The notes under the pieces were generated by a model. It made no database searches. It was given only the letters and a program-made list of their open reading frames with translations, and was not told the origin of the DNA. From [Clostridium] symbiosum (lineage in GTDB: Bacteria > Bacillota > Clostridia > Lachnospirales > Lachnospiraceae), in the NCBI GenBank assembly GCA_036419695.1, contig CP143946.1, forward strand, positions 4,706,001 through 4,770,000: 64,000 nt of DNA, written 5' to 3'. The position numbers and the translations under genes are program-made. The stretch's first letter is position 1; the number at the start of each line of letters is the position of its first letter. Positions 44,333-53,763 of this stretch are shown here, piece by piece.

Positions 44333-44889
44333 TTTTCCACCTCTCTTCCCGGGCGTACATCCGATGTTATCCATATCTCTTCTATTTTAAATACATCCGT
44401 TTCATTCAGAAGTCCTGTTATCTTTTCCTCTGTCATATCCGTAAAAAACCGGCCGTTCCGAACGCCTTCTCCATTCCCATATTTAAAAGAGGTATAGGCA
44501 ATTCCATGCAGTACCAGCGCTTTCCCCATCCTTATTATCACATCCGCCAGTTCCGCATACGGCAGATGCAGAATAGAGGAGCATGCCCATATGCCATCAT
44601 ATTTTTCTGTTACATCAAGTTCCTGGAACAACATTCGTCTTACCTGTATTCCGGTGTATTCGGAAGCGATTTTAACCAATTCCTCCGAACCGTCTGAAGC
44701 ATCCGTATCGTAGCCCCGGGATAAAAAATATTTCGTATCCCTTCCAGAGCCACACCCAAAGTCCAGAATCCGGCTTCCCGGCTCCAGATATGCAAGAAAT
44801 TTATCCTGCATATTCTTAAAGTCAACCGCTATCGTATTATCAGAAAACTCCCTTGCATGCTCGTTATAATAATTTAATGAATCCTGCAT
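44302..44889 (-). CDS. Class I SAM-dependent methyltransferase
   Basis: A 195-residue methyltransferase: RILDFGCGSGRDTKYFLSRG is the SAM loop, DASDGSEELV the acidic strand end, and GIWACSSILHL motif IV. There is no DNA-methylase NPPY motif, so it is more like TehB-type small-molecule methyltransferases. AAGGAGG precedes the ATG. It is the first gene of a two-gene operon with the PLD-helicase, which makes a joint role likely. Confidence 0.85.
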   Translation of the reverse strand: MQDSLNYYNEHAREFSDNTIAVDFKNMQDKFLAYLEPGSRILDFGCGSGRDTKYFLSRGYDTDASDGSEELVKIASEYTGIQVRRMLFQELDVTEKYDGIWACSSILHLPYAELADVIIRMGKALVLHGIAYTSFKYGNGEGVRNGRFFTDMTEEKITGLLNETDVFKIEEIWITSDVRPGREVEKWLNLILRKK

Positions 44890-45025
44890 AAGACCTCCGC
44901 ACCTCCTTGTTTTCTCTGTTAATAATCATATCATTTTTCAAAATTCTAAGCAATTATAATGTGTGTTCGCAGCTTGTCTGTCATATCATATCCTGTTTTT
45001 ATATTCTTTTCCACTACGACGCAGA

Positions 45026-45067
45026 AAGGCGGCATGCTATGCCTGCCAAACATAACCTTGCCGCCTT
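45026..45067 (-). terminator. Hairpin after the sugar ABC operon
   Basis: AAGGCGGCA pairs with TGCCGCCTT around a 24-base loop, about 57 bp past the rbsD-like stop. The T-tract is weak. The 44890-45123 gap also has a promoter-like TTGCTT-N17-TATGAT on the minus strand ahead of the methyltransferase. Confidence 0.5.
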
Positions 45068-45123
45068 GTTGTCTCTTTATTATAGTGTCTTCTTTTCTTT
45101 CAATTTCCCCAATTATTTCCTCC

Positions 45124-45519
45124 TTAAAACGTCACCCCCGCCCTCAAAATAACATTCGCATAAGCCGTAGTCTCCCCCGTTCTGACCACGGCCTGGCACC
45201 CCTTCATCCTCTCCTTAAAAACCTCATGCTCTACATACTCAGCTTCCACCCCCGGGAATCTTTCCAAAATCTCCCGCTCCATCTGCGGGGATCTTTCACT
45301 GATTTCACAGGCCAGAATTATCCCCTCCACTTCCATCTCAGTCAGCACCGCATCCAGTGTCTGCAGGAAACCGGGAACTCCTTTTACAAGAGCCAAATCA
45401 ATCCTCTTCACATTTTCCGGTACCGGAAGTCCTGCATCTCCAATCGCAATCTGCTGTGTATGGCCGAGTCTGGAAATCACATAACTGATTTCCGAATTCA
45501 ACAATTCCGTTTTCTTCAT
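45124..45519 (-). CDS. RbsD/FucU-family sugar mutarotase
   Basis: A 131-residue protein with LGHTQQIAIGDAGLPVP, the RbsD/FucU active-site His and Asp region, and a C-terminal TGETTAYANVILRAG. It interconverts anomers of an imported sugar. GGAG precedes the ATG. Last gene of the ABC operon; there is no sugar kinase beside it, unlike classical rbs operons. Confidence 0.9.
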   Translation of the reverse strand: MKKTELLNSEISYVISRLGHTQQIAIGDAGLPVPENVKRIDLALVKGVPGFLQTLDAVLTEMEVEGIILACEISERSPQMEREILERFPGVEAEYVEHEVFKERMKGCQAVVRTGETTAYANVILRAGVTF

Positions 45520-45545
45520 CCCATCTCCTCATTTTTGTCTAATCA

Positions 45546-46691
45546 TCAGTCTACAACCAATAAATCCGGCCTTTCCATCCTGATTCCGTCAATCTCCCAA
45601 ACCAGCTTTGGATATGAAATCGGTCTTGTAATAAAAACAGGCCCGGACTTTGTAACGAGGAAAGAATCCTCGGACTTTGTGCCGTCCACCACCGGATTAT
45701 AGCAGTATGCCTGGTTTTCCTGAATCTTATGGTGGCAGTCCGGCGTAATCATGTACTCCCTTGGCCAATATCCCTGACAGCCGCCCTGGCCGTGCTTTTC
45801 AAACATTCCCTTATAGCCTTTATCCAGATACGCCTGCTTCAACGTTTCGTACATATGAATTTCGTCCTCACCGACCGCCGCCCTGGCTACCGCCATACAC
45901 TCCATCTCGCTGCAGTCTCTATACTGCCGGATCAGTGAATCCTCCGGTTTTCCAAAATGAATCATGCGGGAAACCGTTGTAATCAGTCCTTTATATCTTC
46001 CGTTAATAGAAACTATCAGGTTATTTTTAAGCGGCCTTTTCGTGGGAAGTCCGTGCCGGAACAGGCAGGCTCTTTCATCGGCCGACACCAGATGCATTAC
46101 CTGTTCAATGTTATATTTCCAGAGTGCGTCTGATATTCCGCCTGCAATTTCCAGCTCCGTCATTCCCGGTTTTATGGTCGGAAGATATTCTTCCAATGCC
46201 ATGGACATCGTGTCGCCAAGATAACGGTAGCGGCCCATCTCATTTTCCGTCATGCAGAGACGCAGCGGCCTAATCCATTCGTTCGCCACCACAGCCCCTC
46301 CGCAGGGCATATCACTGACCACTTTATCCATGGCTGAGACATGTTTTATTACAAATTCGGCAAGTCTGTTTTCCTCCCACCCGTAAACCAAAAGTTCAAA
46401 TCCCAATTCCGGCAGCATTTCTTCTTTTCTCAAACGTGGCTCTTCAATCACATTACAGATTGCGTACATCCCCTGCCCTGTTATCAAAACAGCTACCGCA
46501 CCGGCATCAAAACAGTTTGCCACGAAACTTTTCCCTCCGGCTGTAATCCAGCTGAAATTTGGATGTTTTGTCAGCAGAAGCGCCTCCATTCCCCTCTCTC
46601 TTAGCATTCTGTCAACTCTCTGCCTCTTTAACGATATTTCATACCGTCTTGCCTCCAGGGATGTATCTTCTTTATATTTAAAAAAATCCAT
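45546..46691 (-). CDS. M24 peptidase-family protein lacking metal ligands
   Basis: A 381-residue protein with the two-domain creatinase/Xaa-Pro-peptidase layout (N-terminal domain to about 160, pita-bread domain after). Where active M24 enzymes have two metal-binding Asp, this one reads SINGRYKGLITTVSRM, with neither. The later Glu region is also altered (SEDSFLVTKSG). It is therefore probably not a metallopeptidase and may bind or modify the operon's substrate. Start at 46691 (GGGGGATAT upstream) preferred to 46721. Confidence 0.8.
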   Translation of the reverse strand: MDFFKYKEDTSLEARRYEISLKRQRVDRMLRERGMEALLLTKHPNFSWITAGGKSFVANCFDAGAVAVLITGQGMYAICNVIEEPRLRKEEMLPELGFELLVYGWEENRLAEFVIKHVSAMDKVVSDMPCGGAVVANEWIRPLRLCMTENEMGRYRYLGDTMSMALEEYLPTIKPGMTELEIAGGISDALWKYNIEQVMHLVSADERACLFRHGLPTKRPLKNNLIVSINGRYKGLITTVSRMIHFGKPEDSLIRQYRDCSEMECMAVARAAVGEDEIHMYETLKQAYLDKGYKGMFEKHGQGGCQGYWPREYMITPDCHHKIQENQAYCYNPVVDGTKSEDSFLVTKSGPVFITRPISYPKLVWEIDGIRMERPDLLVVD

Positions 46692-46795
46692 CTCGTATAT
46701 CCCCCTATCATCCCGCCCCATTGCGCTCTTTATGACACTGTTGCTGCAATGCAGCCTCTAACCGCACTATTTCTTCCAACATTATTTCCCTTTTC

Positions 46796-47812
46796 CTACC
46801 TGTTCGGATCAATCAATATTTCAACTCCCGTACCGTTTCTAAGCAATTCAATCCCCTTTAATGTATCCTCTAACGGCAGCGTATGGGTAATCAATTCACT
46901 GAGATTCAGCACACCGCTCTCCAGCAGTTTCACGGCCTGTGGAAATGTCGCGTTGGCCAGCCAGGTTCCTTTCACATCGATCTCATGCTGCGTAATCCTG
47001 CTCTGTATAATCTCCGGCCTTGCATTTGCGTTGACTCCAAACAGAAGCACGGTGCCTCCCTTTCTTACCGCCTTGACCGCCTCCATCATCTGGCTTCCCA
47101 CCACGTCCACACCGTAGTCCGCCCCCAGAGGAAGCAGCTCTCTCACAAAGACCTCCAGATCCTGTTCCAGCGGATTGATCACGTAGTCCGCTCCAGATTT
47201 CCTGGCAAATTCCCGTCTCAATTCGCTTGGCTCCGAGACTATTACCGGATACGCCCCGGCCGCTTTCATCATCTGAGTAAACATAAGCCCGATCGTCCCT
47301 GCTCCGATCACCACGGCGCTTTCCCCTGGCATCACTCTGATTTTACCGAATCCGTTCAGCAGGCATGCCAGAGGCTCGGCAAATGCCGCTATTTCTGCCG
47401 GCAGCTTGCGGCTCACTTTGTATACTACGCGCTCTGATGTCCTTACGTATTCTGCAAATCCTCCGTCTACGTCAATTCCCATGGCCTTAATATTTTCACA
47501 GAAATTGGGAAGATTGTTTTTGCAGTAATCACAGACGCCGCAGTAATCATTGGGATTTAATACAACACGGTCCCCCACTTTTACCGTTGTTACTTTCTCT
47601 CCGGTTTCTACAATTTTACCCACCAATTCATGGCCGAGTATTGTTCCCGGCGTTGCTTTGTAGCCGGGTGGGACGCTCATAATATGCACATCAGTACCAC
47701 AGATACTGCAAAGCTCCACCTCTATTATTACATCATCGTCTTTTGTAATGACTGGTTTAGGAACTTCCTTTATGACCAGTACTCCCTCTTTTTCAAATAC
47801 TGCTGCCCTCAT
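46796..47812 (-). CDS. Zinc-dependent medium-chain alcohol dehydrogenase
   Basis: A 338-residue MDR protein: catalytic zinc Cys in CSICGTD, GHELVG, the structural-zinc cysteines CGVCDYCKNNLPNFC and the NAD loop VIGAGTIGLMF. It resembles sorbitol/threonine-type dehydrogenases and probably oxidises the imported polyol or sugar. It lies between the permease and M24 genes in one operon. Confidence 0.92.
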   Translation of the reverse strand: MRAAVFEKEGVLVIKEVPKPVITKDDDVIIEVELCSICGTDVHIMSVPPGYKATPGTILGHELVGKIVETGEKVTTVKVGDRVVLNPNDYCGVCDYCKNNLPNFCENIKAMGIDVDGGFAEYVRTSERVVYKVSRKLPAEIAAFAEPLACLLNGFGKIRVMPGESAVVIGAGTIGLMFTQMMKAAGAYPVIVSEPSELRREFARKSGADYVINPLEQDLEVFVRELLPLGADYGVDVVGSQMMEAVKAVRKGGTVLLFGVNANARPEIIQSRITQHEIDVKGTWLANATFPQAVKLLESGVLNLSELITHTLPLEDTLKGIELLRNGTGVEILIDPNR

Positions 47813-47874
47813 CCGTATACCTCCTGTCTCACTGTAATTTTTGTTTCCGATCTCTGCTCCCTTTGCTTGCCGCT

Positions 47875-48864
47875 CTACTGATTTGCCCGTGCAATCTCCC
47901 GTTTCTGCCGGTATTTTACCGCCAGATAGTCCAGCAGAATCCCAATAATCAGAAGAATTCCGTATGTTGAAGAACGCACAAAGCTGCTGATCCTGAGCAG
48001 GTTAAAGCCGGAATCCAGCATTTGAAGGGCCACAACTGACAGCAGGATGTTAAACACATTTCCCTTTCCTCCAAGAGGAGAGATCCCCGCGAACACGGAG
48101 GCCAGCATGGCCTGCAGCACGTAGGAGGAACCGTAATCGTATTTTGCCGAGTTGGTTCTGGCCAGAATCAGGATTCCGGTCAGGGCGCCCAACATGGACG
48201 ACATCATATATGTCTTAAAAACCGTTTTTACATTATCAATTCCACAATAAAAACTGGCCACCCTGTTGGAACCAAAGAGCTGGGTTTTGAGTCCATGAGG
48301 CGTTCTGTGGATAATCAGATACACGGCCAGCAGGGCCGCAAGGAAAATAATAAGCGGCATTGGCACCAGCCCAAACAGCTTCCCGTTTCCAATAAACATG
48401 ACCTGTTCCGGAAAGACTCCGAACACGCCCTGGCCTTTTGTAAGCACCATGCAGATTCCTGTATAAAGATTTTGGGTTCCCAATGTAGCCAGGATAGGAA
48501 AGATTCCCAGCTTTGCAACCAGAATTCCGTTGATAATTCCGCATACAAGACCAATTACCACCGTTGACGCCAGGCAGAGCAGCAGATACGTCCACACACC
48601 GCTTCCCGTGAGCCCTTCCGGCATGAACTGCAGCAGAATAATACCATTTACGGTTGCCGTCAGGTTTGCCACCGCCACAATTGATAAATCCGCCCCGGCC
48701 GTCAGCATCGTAATTCCAATCCCCAATGTCAGAAGCCCCGCCTCCGGAAACTGGAAGCACATGGATTCAAAGTTGTAAGCCGTCAGGAAACGGTCCGGTT
48801 TTAAACAGGCGAAAATCAGGAATACCACCAGATTAATTCCCAGTAATTGTTTTATTTTACCCAT
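47875..48864 (-). CDS. Sugar ABC transporter permease (RbsC family), second copy
   Basis: A 329-residue membrane protein with about nine helices; GADLSIVAVANLTATVNG and GISPLGGKGNVFNILLSVVAL are RbsC-family signatures. It lies 13 bp after the other permease, so the importer should use a heterodimeric channel. Confidence 0.92.
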   Translation of the reverse strand: MGKIKQLLGINLVVFLIFACLKPDRFLTAYNFESMCFQFPEAGLLTLGIGITMLTAGADLSIVAVANLTATVNGIILLQFMPEGLTGSGVWTYLLLCLASTVVIGLVCGIINGILVAKLGIFPILATLGTQNLYTGICMVLTKGQGVFGVFPEQVMFIGNGKLFGLVPMPLIIFLAALLAVYLIIHRTPHGLKTQLFGSNRVASFYCGIDNVKTVFKTYMMSSMLGALTGILILARTNSAKYDYGSSYVLQAMLASVFAGISPLGGKGNVFNILLSVVALQMLDSGFNLLRISSFVRSSTYGILLIIGILLDYLAVKYRQKREIARANQ

Positions 48865-48877
48865 ACGTTTTCCCTCC

Positions 48878-49879
48878 TTATGTGCGGGCCTCTCTCTTTG
48901 CCTTTATGGACTGTACCAGGACGGCAAAGATAATCAGCAGGCCAAAGGTAAATTTCTGCCAATAGGAAGGCACGTTAATCAGCGCCAGGTTGTTGTTTAT
49001 TACGTTTGTCAGCATCAGGCCCAGAAAAACTCCCAGCACCGTTCCTTTACCTCCTGAAATACTGGTTCCGCCCATTACCACGGCTGCGATTACAGTCAGT
49101 TCCTCTCCCTGAAAACTCATGGGATCCGCCATACGGTTATTACTTACGTAGATAAGTCCGGCAATCCCGGCCAGAAGACCGGCATAACCGTAAATAAACA
49201 TCCTGATTCCCGTCAGATTATATCCGATTCTCTGTGCGCTGGAGCTGTCTCCTCCCAGAGCATAAACTCCTCTTCCGATTATCGTATGGTTCAGAATCAG
49301 ATGCGTTATAATCATGATTCCCAGCATTATAAAGACGGAAAAATGGAGCCCGTAACTGGATCCGGTCGCGTCCACCATGTTGAACCAGTATGTCTTGGAA
49401 AATTCAATCGTACAGGGCGGCATTTCCGCACTAGCCACATATTCATTACCCACAAATTTCAGTATGATTCCCCTGATACTCGTCGCCACGCTGAGTGTAA
49501 CAATGAAAATTGGTATATCAAACTTATTGACCAGAAATGCATTCAGAAACCCAAACAGCATTCCAAGTACTGCAGAAATCAGCATCAGTACCAGAATCGG
49601 TCCCTGATATCCGATTGAAGCAGCCAGACGGATCGTCATATACGCCGAACATATAGCGATGGCCATAAAAGACATGTCGATTCCGCCGTTGATAATAATC
49701 ATCATGACACCGCAGGCGAAAATACCGGTCACAATCATCGTCCTGAACAGATCAAACATATTCCTGACGGTCAGAAACGAGGGATTCAGCACGGAAAATA
49801 ACGCCATGACGAGGAACAGAATAATCAAAACAATAAATTCATTACTCTTAACAAACTTTTTCATTCTGGAATTCATCAT
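48878..49879 (-). CDS. Sugar ABC transporter permease (RbsC family), first copy
   Basis: A 333-residue permease with NGGIDMSFMAIAICSAY and VMGGTSISGGKGTVLGVFLG, typical of RbsC/LsrC/LsrD. Its start overlaps the ATPase stop by 4 bp. Confidence 0.92.
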   Translation of the reverse strand: MMNSRMKKFVKSNEFIVLIILFLVMALFSVLNPSFLTVRNMFDLFRTMIVTGIFACGVMMIIINGGIDMSFMAIAICSAYMTIRLAASIGYQGPILVLMLISAVLGMLFGFLNAFLVNKFDIPIFIVTLSVATSIRGIILKFVGNEYVASAEMPPCTIEFSKTYWFNMVDATGSSYGLHFSVFIMLGIMIITHLILNHTIIGRGVYALGGDSSSAQRIGYNLTGIRMFIYGYAGLLAGIAGLIYVSNNRMADPMSFQGEELTVIAAVVMGGTSISGGKGTVLGVFLGLMLTNVINNNLALINVPSYWQKFTFGLLIIFAVLVQSIKAKREART

Positions 49880-51543
49880 ATCTTCGGCGCCTCCTTCCCT
49901 TCTCCCGTCTGACCGTTATGAGACCGACCGCCACCTTTCTGCCCGCCATTTGACTGTCTATCACCCACCGGACTGTCACTAGACTGGCCGCCGTTTGACT
50001 GCGCGTCACTCATCTCTCCATCATCTCTCCCCATCATATCCGGTTTCTCGGCATCCGACTGCGTAATCTTCTCATTCAGAATCTCCGCCGTAATCCGAGC
50101 TGTTTCCCCCTCATAAATCATCCTTCCCCCGTTCATTACCAGGATCCGGTTTGTTGTACTGAGCAGTTCTCCCAGGTCATCCGAAATCATAATCACGGCC
50201 AGCCCCTGTTCCGCCAGTTCCCGCAGAATACGGTGGATCTCACTCTTCGATTTCACGTCGACGCCTACCGACGGACCATTCAATATGAGGATTTCCGGCC
50301 GGCTGGCCAGCCATTTTGCTATCACGACCCTCTGCTGGTTCCCGCCCGAAAATGTACCTGCCAGGACTTCGGTTCCCGCCGCATTGATGTTTAATTCTTT
50401 TATTCTGAGTGCGGCCTCTTCTTTCATTTTCTTAAAGTCCAGCATTCCGTTTTTCTTCTTTTTTCTTTCTAAAATGGAGGCGCTGATATTGTCCGTCAGC
50501 GTTCTCTCCATAAAAAGGCCTTCCGTCAGACGATCCTCCGGAACATAACCGATATGGTTTTCCAGGGCGGACCGTATATTTTTAAGTTCTCTCACTTCAC
50601 CATGAATTTTTAAAGTCCCCTCATGGATTCTGCCGATACCAAAAAGCGCCTTTGCCAGCTCCGTGCGCCCGGAACCGAGCTGCCCCGTGATTCCCAGGAT
50701 CTCACCGGCGTAAAGTTTGAAACTGATGTCGTAAAATGCTCCCTTCTGGCAGCACTTTTCAAGTTCCAGGACCGGCTTATCACTGATTTTCCTGTATTGG
50801 AACGGAGTTACCTCAATTTCCTGTCCCGTCATATAATAGACAAGCTTGTCACGTTCAAATTCCTCCACATGCCTGTCGACAATCATGTCTCCGTTTCTTA
50901 TTACTGCAATACGCTGGCATACGGTAAATACTTCGTCCAGCTTATGGCTGACAAAGATTACTGCGATCCCTTTTTCCGACAGGCCATAAATAATCTGATA
51001 CAGCCGCTCTATCTCTTTCTTGGTGAGAGCCGTCGTAGGCTCATCCATTATAATCAGCTTTGCGTTCTGAAGTATTGCCCTTGAAATGGCTATGATCTGC
51101 TTCTGTGCCACCGGAAGTCTGCTTACCTCCTCATCCAGATCCATCTTCACGCCGATCATGTCGAGGGCTGCCTGCGCCTGCTGCCTCATCCGCTTCCAGT
51201 TTACCAGACGTTTTCCCTCCACAAGCTGTGTTCCCAATGAAATGTTCTCCGCAACAGTCAGATTTGGAAAAACGGAAAAATCCTGATAAATCACCTGAAT
51301 GCCCTCTTTAATTGATGCGGTGGGAAGAAGTTCCGTGTAACTGCGGCCGTTCAATTCGATTGTTCCTGAATCCGCCCTGTAAACGCCCGAGATAATTTTA
51401 ATCAGCGTAGATTTTCCGCACCCGTTTTCTCCCACCAGGCAAAGCCGTTCCCCCGGATAAACGGTCAAATTAATATCTTTCAGCACCCGGTGGCCCGAGA
51501 ATGATTTGTTAATACCCGATACCTTTAAAACTGGAGTTTTCAT
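49876..51543 (-). CDS. Sugar ABC transporter ATPase (RbsA family)
   Basis: A 555-residue protein with two ABC domains: Walker A GENGCGKST (about 38-46) in the first and the usual degenerate GQLGSGRTE in the second; FSGGNQQRVVIAKWLA is the second signature. After about residue 500 there is an unusual hydrophilic tail of about 50 residues rich in G, Q, S, N and D, with SNGGQ twice; RbsA proteins normally end before this. Energises uptake with the two permeases. Confidence 0.93.
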   Translation of the reverse strand: MKTPVLKVSGINKSFSGHRVLKDINLTVYPGERLCLVGENGCGKSTLIKIISGVYRADSGTIELNGRSYTELLPTASIKEGIQVIYQDFSVFPNLTVAENISLGTQLVEGKRLVNWKRMRQQAQAALDMIGVKMDLDEEVSRLPVAQKQIIAISRAILQNAKLIIMDEPTTALTKKEIERLYQIIYGLSEKGIAVIFVSHKLDEVFTVCQRIAVIRNGDMIVDRHVEEFERDKLVYYMTGQEIEVTPFQYRKISDKPVLELEKCCQKGAFYDISFKLYAGEILGITGQLGSGRTELAKALFGIGRIHEGTLKIHGEVRELKNIRSALENHIGYVPEDRLTEGLFMERTLTDNISASILERKKKKNGMLDFKKMKEEAALRIKELNINAAGTEVLAGTFSGGNQQRVVIAKWLASRPEILILNGPSVGVDVKSKSEIHRILRELAEQGLAVIMISDDLGELLSTTNRILVMNGGRMIYEGETARITAEILNEKITQSDAEKPDMMGRDDGEMSDAQSNGGQSSDSPVGDRQSNGGQKGGGRSHNGQTGEGKEAPKI

Positions 51544-51573
51544 AGATTACACCTCTTTTGCCGCCATCATCAT

Positions 51574-51611
51574 AAAAGGCTGTCCCAAAAATATTTGAGA
51601 CAGCCTTCTTA
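51574..51611 (-). terminator. Hairpin between binding-protein and ATPase genes
   Basis: On the minus strand AAGGCTGTCTCAAA pairs with TTTGGGACAGCCTTT. Placed between the first and second gene of the operon, it probably ends most transcripts so that the binding protein is made in excess. Confidence 0.75.
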
Positions 51612-51630
51612 AGAATTCCGTTCCGGTCAT

Positions 51631-52713
51631 TTAGAAATCGTTATCCGCCAGGGTATCCTTTGTTACATCTCTCCAGGCCTCACCAATAATCACGTTGCCA
51701 TCCAGCTTAATGGAGTGATAACCTTCAATTCCCAAATCCATCCCCTCTTCTATTGTGCCTCCGCTCTTTAAAATCTCTCCCACCTTGGCCATGATATAGC
51801 CGCTGTCCGCAGGATCCCAGCATCCCAGGAATGTGAGTGCGCCGGATTCGATATAATCTTTATTCGCACTTGGAAGACCGTTGCCGACAACAGCGATTGC
51901 CCCCTGTTTGCTGGCTTCCTCAACTGCAAGCGCATAACCCGGAAGATCAGTTGCAGAAGTTACGAACATGCCCTTGAGATTCGGGTATGTTTTCATAAGC
52001 TCGGCTGCTTTCTCCTGAGATGCTTTCTGATTATAGTTCGTCTCCACAAAGGCATCTTCATTGACGCAGGTCAAATTCGGATACGCTTCCTTCTGGCGTG
52101 CCACCGCGCCTTCGGCCCATGCCATATGGGATTTCGCGGTAAGGGAACCAACGCACATCACATATTCTCCCTCTTCTCCCATGGCTTCCGCCATCTTATC
52201 CATCAGATGGGCTCCATATGCAGGCCCGTCAAATGCCTCCACATCATAGTCCACGTTCACGATTCCCTGTGCTTCATGTGAAATAACAATAATTCCCTGT
52301 TCCCTGGCCTTTTTAAGGACCGGTTCAAGGGCTTCCGGGGATACCGGAACAATTGTCAGTACATCAACACCCTGGGTAATCAGGTTTTCAACTTCTTTTA
52401 CCTGAAGTGCAGCGTCGCCCTTGTCCGCGCCTGTCTGGAACGCTTCATTGCCTGTATCCTGTCCGTATTTTTCAATACCGACCGCCATACGGTTAAACCA
52501 TGCGCCTCCTACAGATTTCGGCAAATTGGCTACCACAATCTTTTCCCCAGCCTGAGCTGCTGCCTCAGTTTCTGCCTCCTCTGGCGCTTTTGTTTCCTCT
52601 GCCTCACTCTGTTCGGCAGCTTTCGTAGTCTCGGGCGCCTTCCCACTGGAGCACCCGGTCAGGGCGCTGACGGTTAAACATGTCCCCATAAGAACTGCGA
52701 GCATTTTTTTCAT
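51631..52713 (-). CDS. Sugar-binding lipoprotein of ABC importer
   Basis: A 360-residue lipoprotein: signal peptide with lipobox LTGC (Cys21), an E/A/T-rich linker to about residue 55, and a type I periplasmic-binding fold (ITQGVDVLTIVPVSPEALEP, HEAQG, VTSATDLPGYALAVEEA). It is most like the LsrB/RhaS group. ATG at 52713 with GGAGG eight bases upstream is preferred. First gene of the operon. Confidence 0.9.
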   Translation of the reverse strand: MKKMLAVLMGTCLTVSALTGCSSGKAPETTKAAEQSEAEETKAPEEAETEAAAQAGEKIVVANLPKSVGGAWFNRMAVGIEKYGQDTGNEAFQTGADKGDAALQVKEVENLITQGVDVLTIVPVSPEALEPVLKKAREQGIIVISHEAQGIVNVDYDVEAFDGPAYGAHLMDKMAEAMGEEGEYVMCVGSLTAKSHMAWAEGAVARQKEAYPNLTCVNEDAFVETNYNQKASQEKAAELMKTYPNLKGMFVTSATDLPGYALAVEEASKQGAIAVVGNGLPSANKDYIESGALTFLGCWDPADSGYIMAKVGEILKSGGTIEEGMDLGIEGYHSIKLDGNVIIGEAWRDVTKDTLADNDF

Positions 52714-52779
52714 AGACATTTCCTCCTTTGTTCGTTTACCTCTCCTCTTCGGAATCATTTCCGTTTCACTTGTATTTTC

Positions 52780-52807
52780 ATTATAACATTTCACAAACAA
52801 AGGTCAA
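52780..52807 (-). promoter_or_regulatory. Promoter of sugar ABC operon
   Basis: Minus strand TTGACC (52802-52807), 16 bp, TATAAT (52780-52785). Confidence 0.75.
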
Positions 52808-52820
52808 TACCATTTCCTTT

Positions 52821-52834
52821 AATTGTATACAATT
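52821..52834. promoter_or_regulatory. GntR-type operator, sugar operon
   Basis: AATTGTATACAATT, a perfect palindrome just upstream of the promoter. It shares TTGTATAC with a site at the gntR promoter and fits FadR/GntR half-site spacing. Confidence 0.7.
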
Positions 52835-52940
52835 TGTTTAAACTGTCTACTTTTCACTCTCATTTTTAGTAATAACTCACAACAATCAAATTAATAAAAT
52901 CAATTTTTCATTCATTTTTATACTCATTTTACCTGTAAGC

Positions 52941-52986
52941 AAAAAAGGCCTCCGTTGGCAATATGCTCAACGAAAGCCTCTTTTTT
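52941..52986. terminator. Terminator after gntR
   Basis: AGGCCTCCGTTG pairs with CAACGAAAGCCT and is flanked by A6 and T6, so it can work in both directions between gntR and the sugar operon promoter. Confidence 0.85.
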
Positions 52987-53074
52987 ATTCTCTTTCTATA
53001 GTCCGAATGCCTTGTCATCCCTGTTTTATTCCCGGAGAATCGTCCCAAATCAATTTGTAGGACTTTTCCTTACG

Positions 53075-53734
53075 CTATGCAAAAAAAGCGACGGGAAAAT
53101 CTTTTTCCAGATTGTGAAAATGCATATTATGGCGGGTAAGTAAGTGAACTGCCTTCTTTTCATCCCTCTCCACCAGCGCCGCCACTATCTCTTCATGCTG
53201 ACGGTACTGTTCCACCGGATTTTCCAGGAAATCGCCTCTCCAGGATTGCAGAAACTCAATTTTTAAATATACCTTTTTCTGAAACTCAATCAGCTGCCGG
53301 TTGCGCGATATCACACTCAGCTCAAGATGGAAGGCACAGTCCTCTTTTATCTTCATTGCCACATCATCCTCATTCGCCGCCTGAAGACAATTTTTCGCAT
53401 GTTCCATCATCCGGTTAAAATCTGCATTGCTGCCATAAAATATTGCCAGTTTAGCAGCCAGATTATCCAAATGGGCACGGGTAATCCCAATCTCCTTGAT
53501 AAGAGCTTCATCCCAATTGGCTACCTCTGCAAACCGGTTCGGATAAATATTCAGAATGCCGTCATTCGCGAGCTGCTTCATCGCATCCCGGATAGGCGTT
53601 CTGCTGATTCCAAACTGAGTGGCAATCTTAGCCTCCGGGATTCTGTCCCCAGGCTTGATTTTCATAGATAAAATCATATCCAGTAAATAATGGTACACCA
53701 TTTCGCTCAAATTATTGCCCTGATCAAGCTTCAT
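53075..53734 (-). CDS. GntR-family regulator (FadR/FCD type)
   Basis: A 219-residue protein: winged helix at about 8-75 (PGDRIPEAKIATQFGISRTP, IRDAMKQLANDGIL) and an all-helical FCD effector domain with metal-site candidates (Asp90s region, EDCAFHLEL, RQHEEIV, RHNMHFHN). It lies directly upstream of the sugar ABC operon on the same strand, and its own promoter holds a copy of the putative operator. Confidence 0.92.
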   Translation of the reverse strand: MKLDQGNNLSEMVYHYLLDMILSMKIKPGDRIPEAKIATQFGISRTPIRDAMKQLANDGILNIYPNRFAEVANWDEALIKEIGITRAHLDNLAAKLAIFYGSNADFNRMMEHAKNCLQAANEDDVAMKIKEDCAFHLELSVISRNRQLIEFQKKVYLKIEFLQSWRGDFLENPVEQYRQHEEIVAALVERDEKKAVHLLTRHNMHFHNLEKDFPVAFFA

Positions 53735-53763
53735 ATAATCTCCCTCCAGGTTTTTCTACTTTC

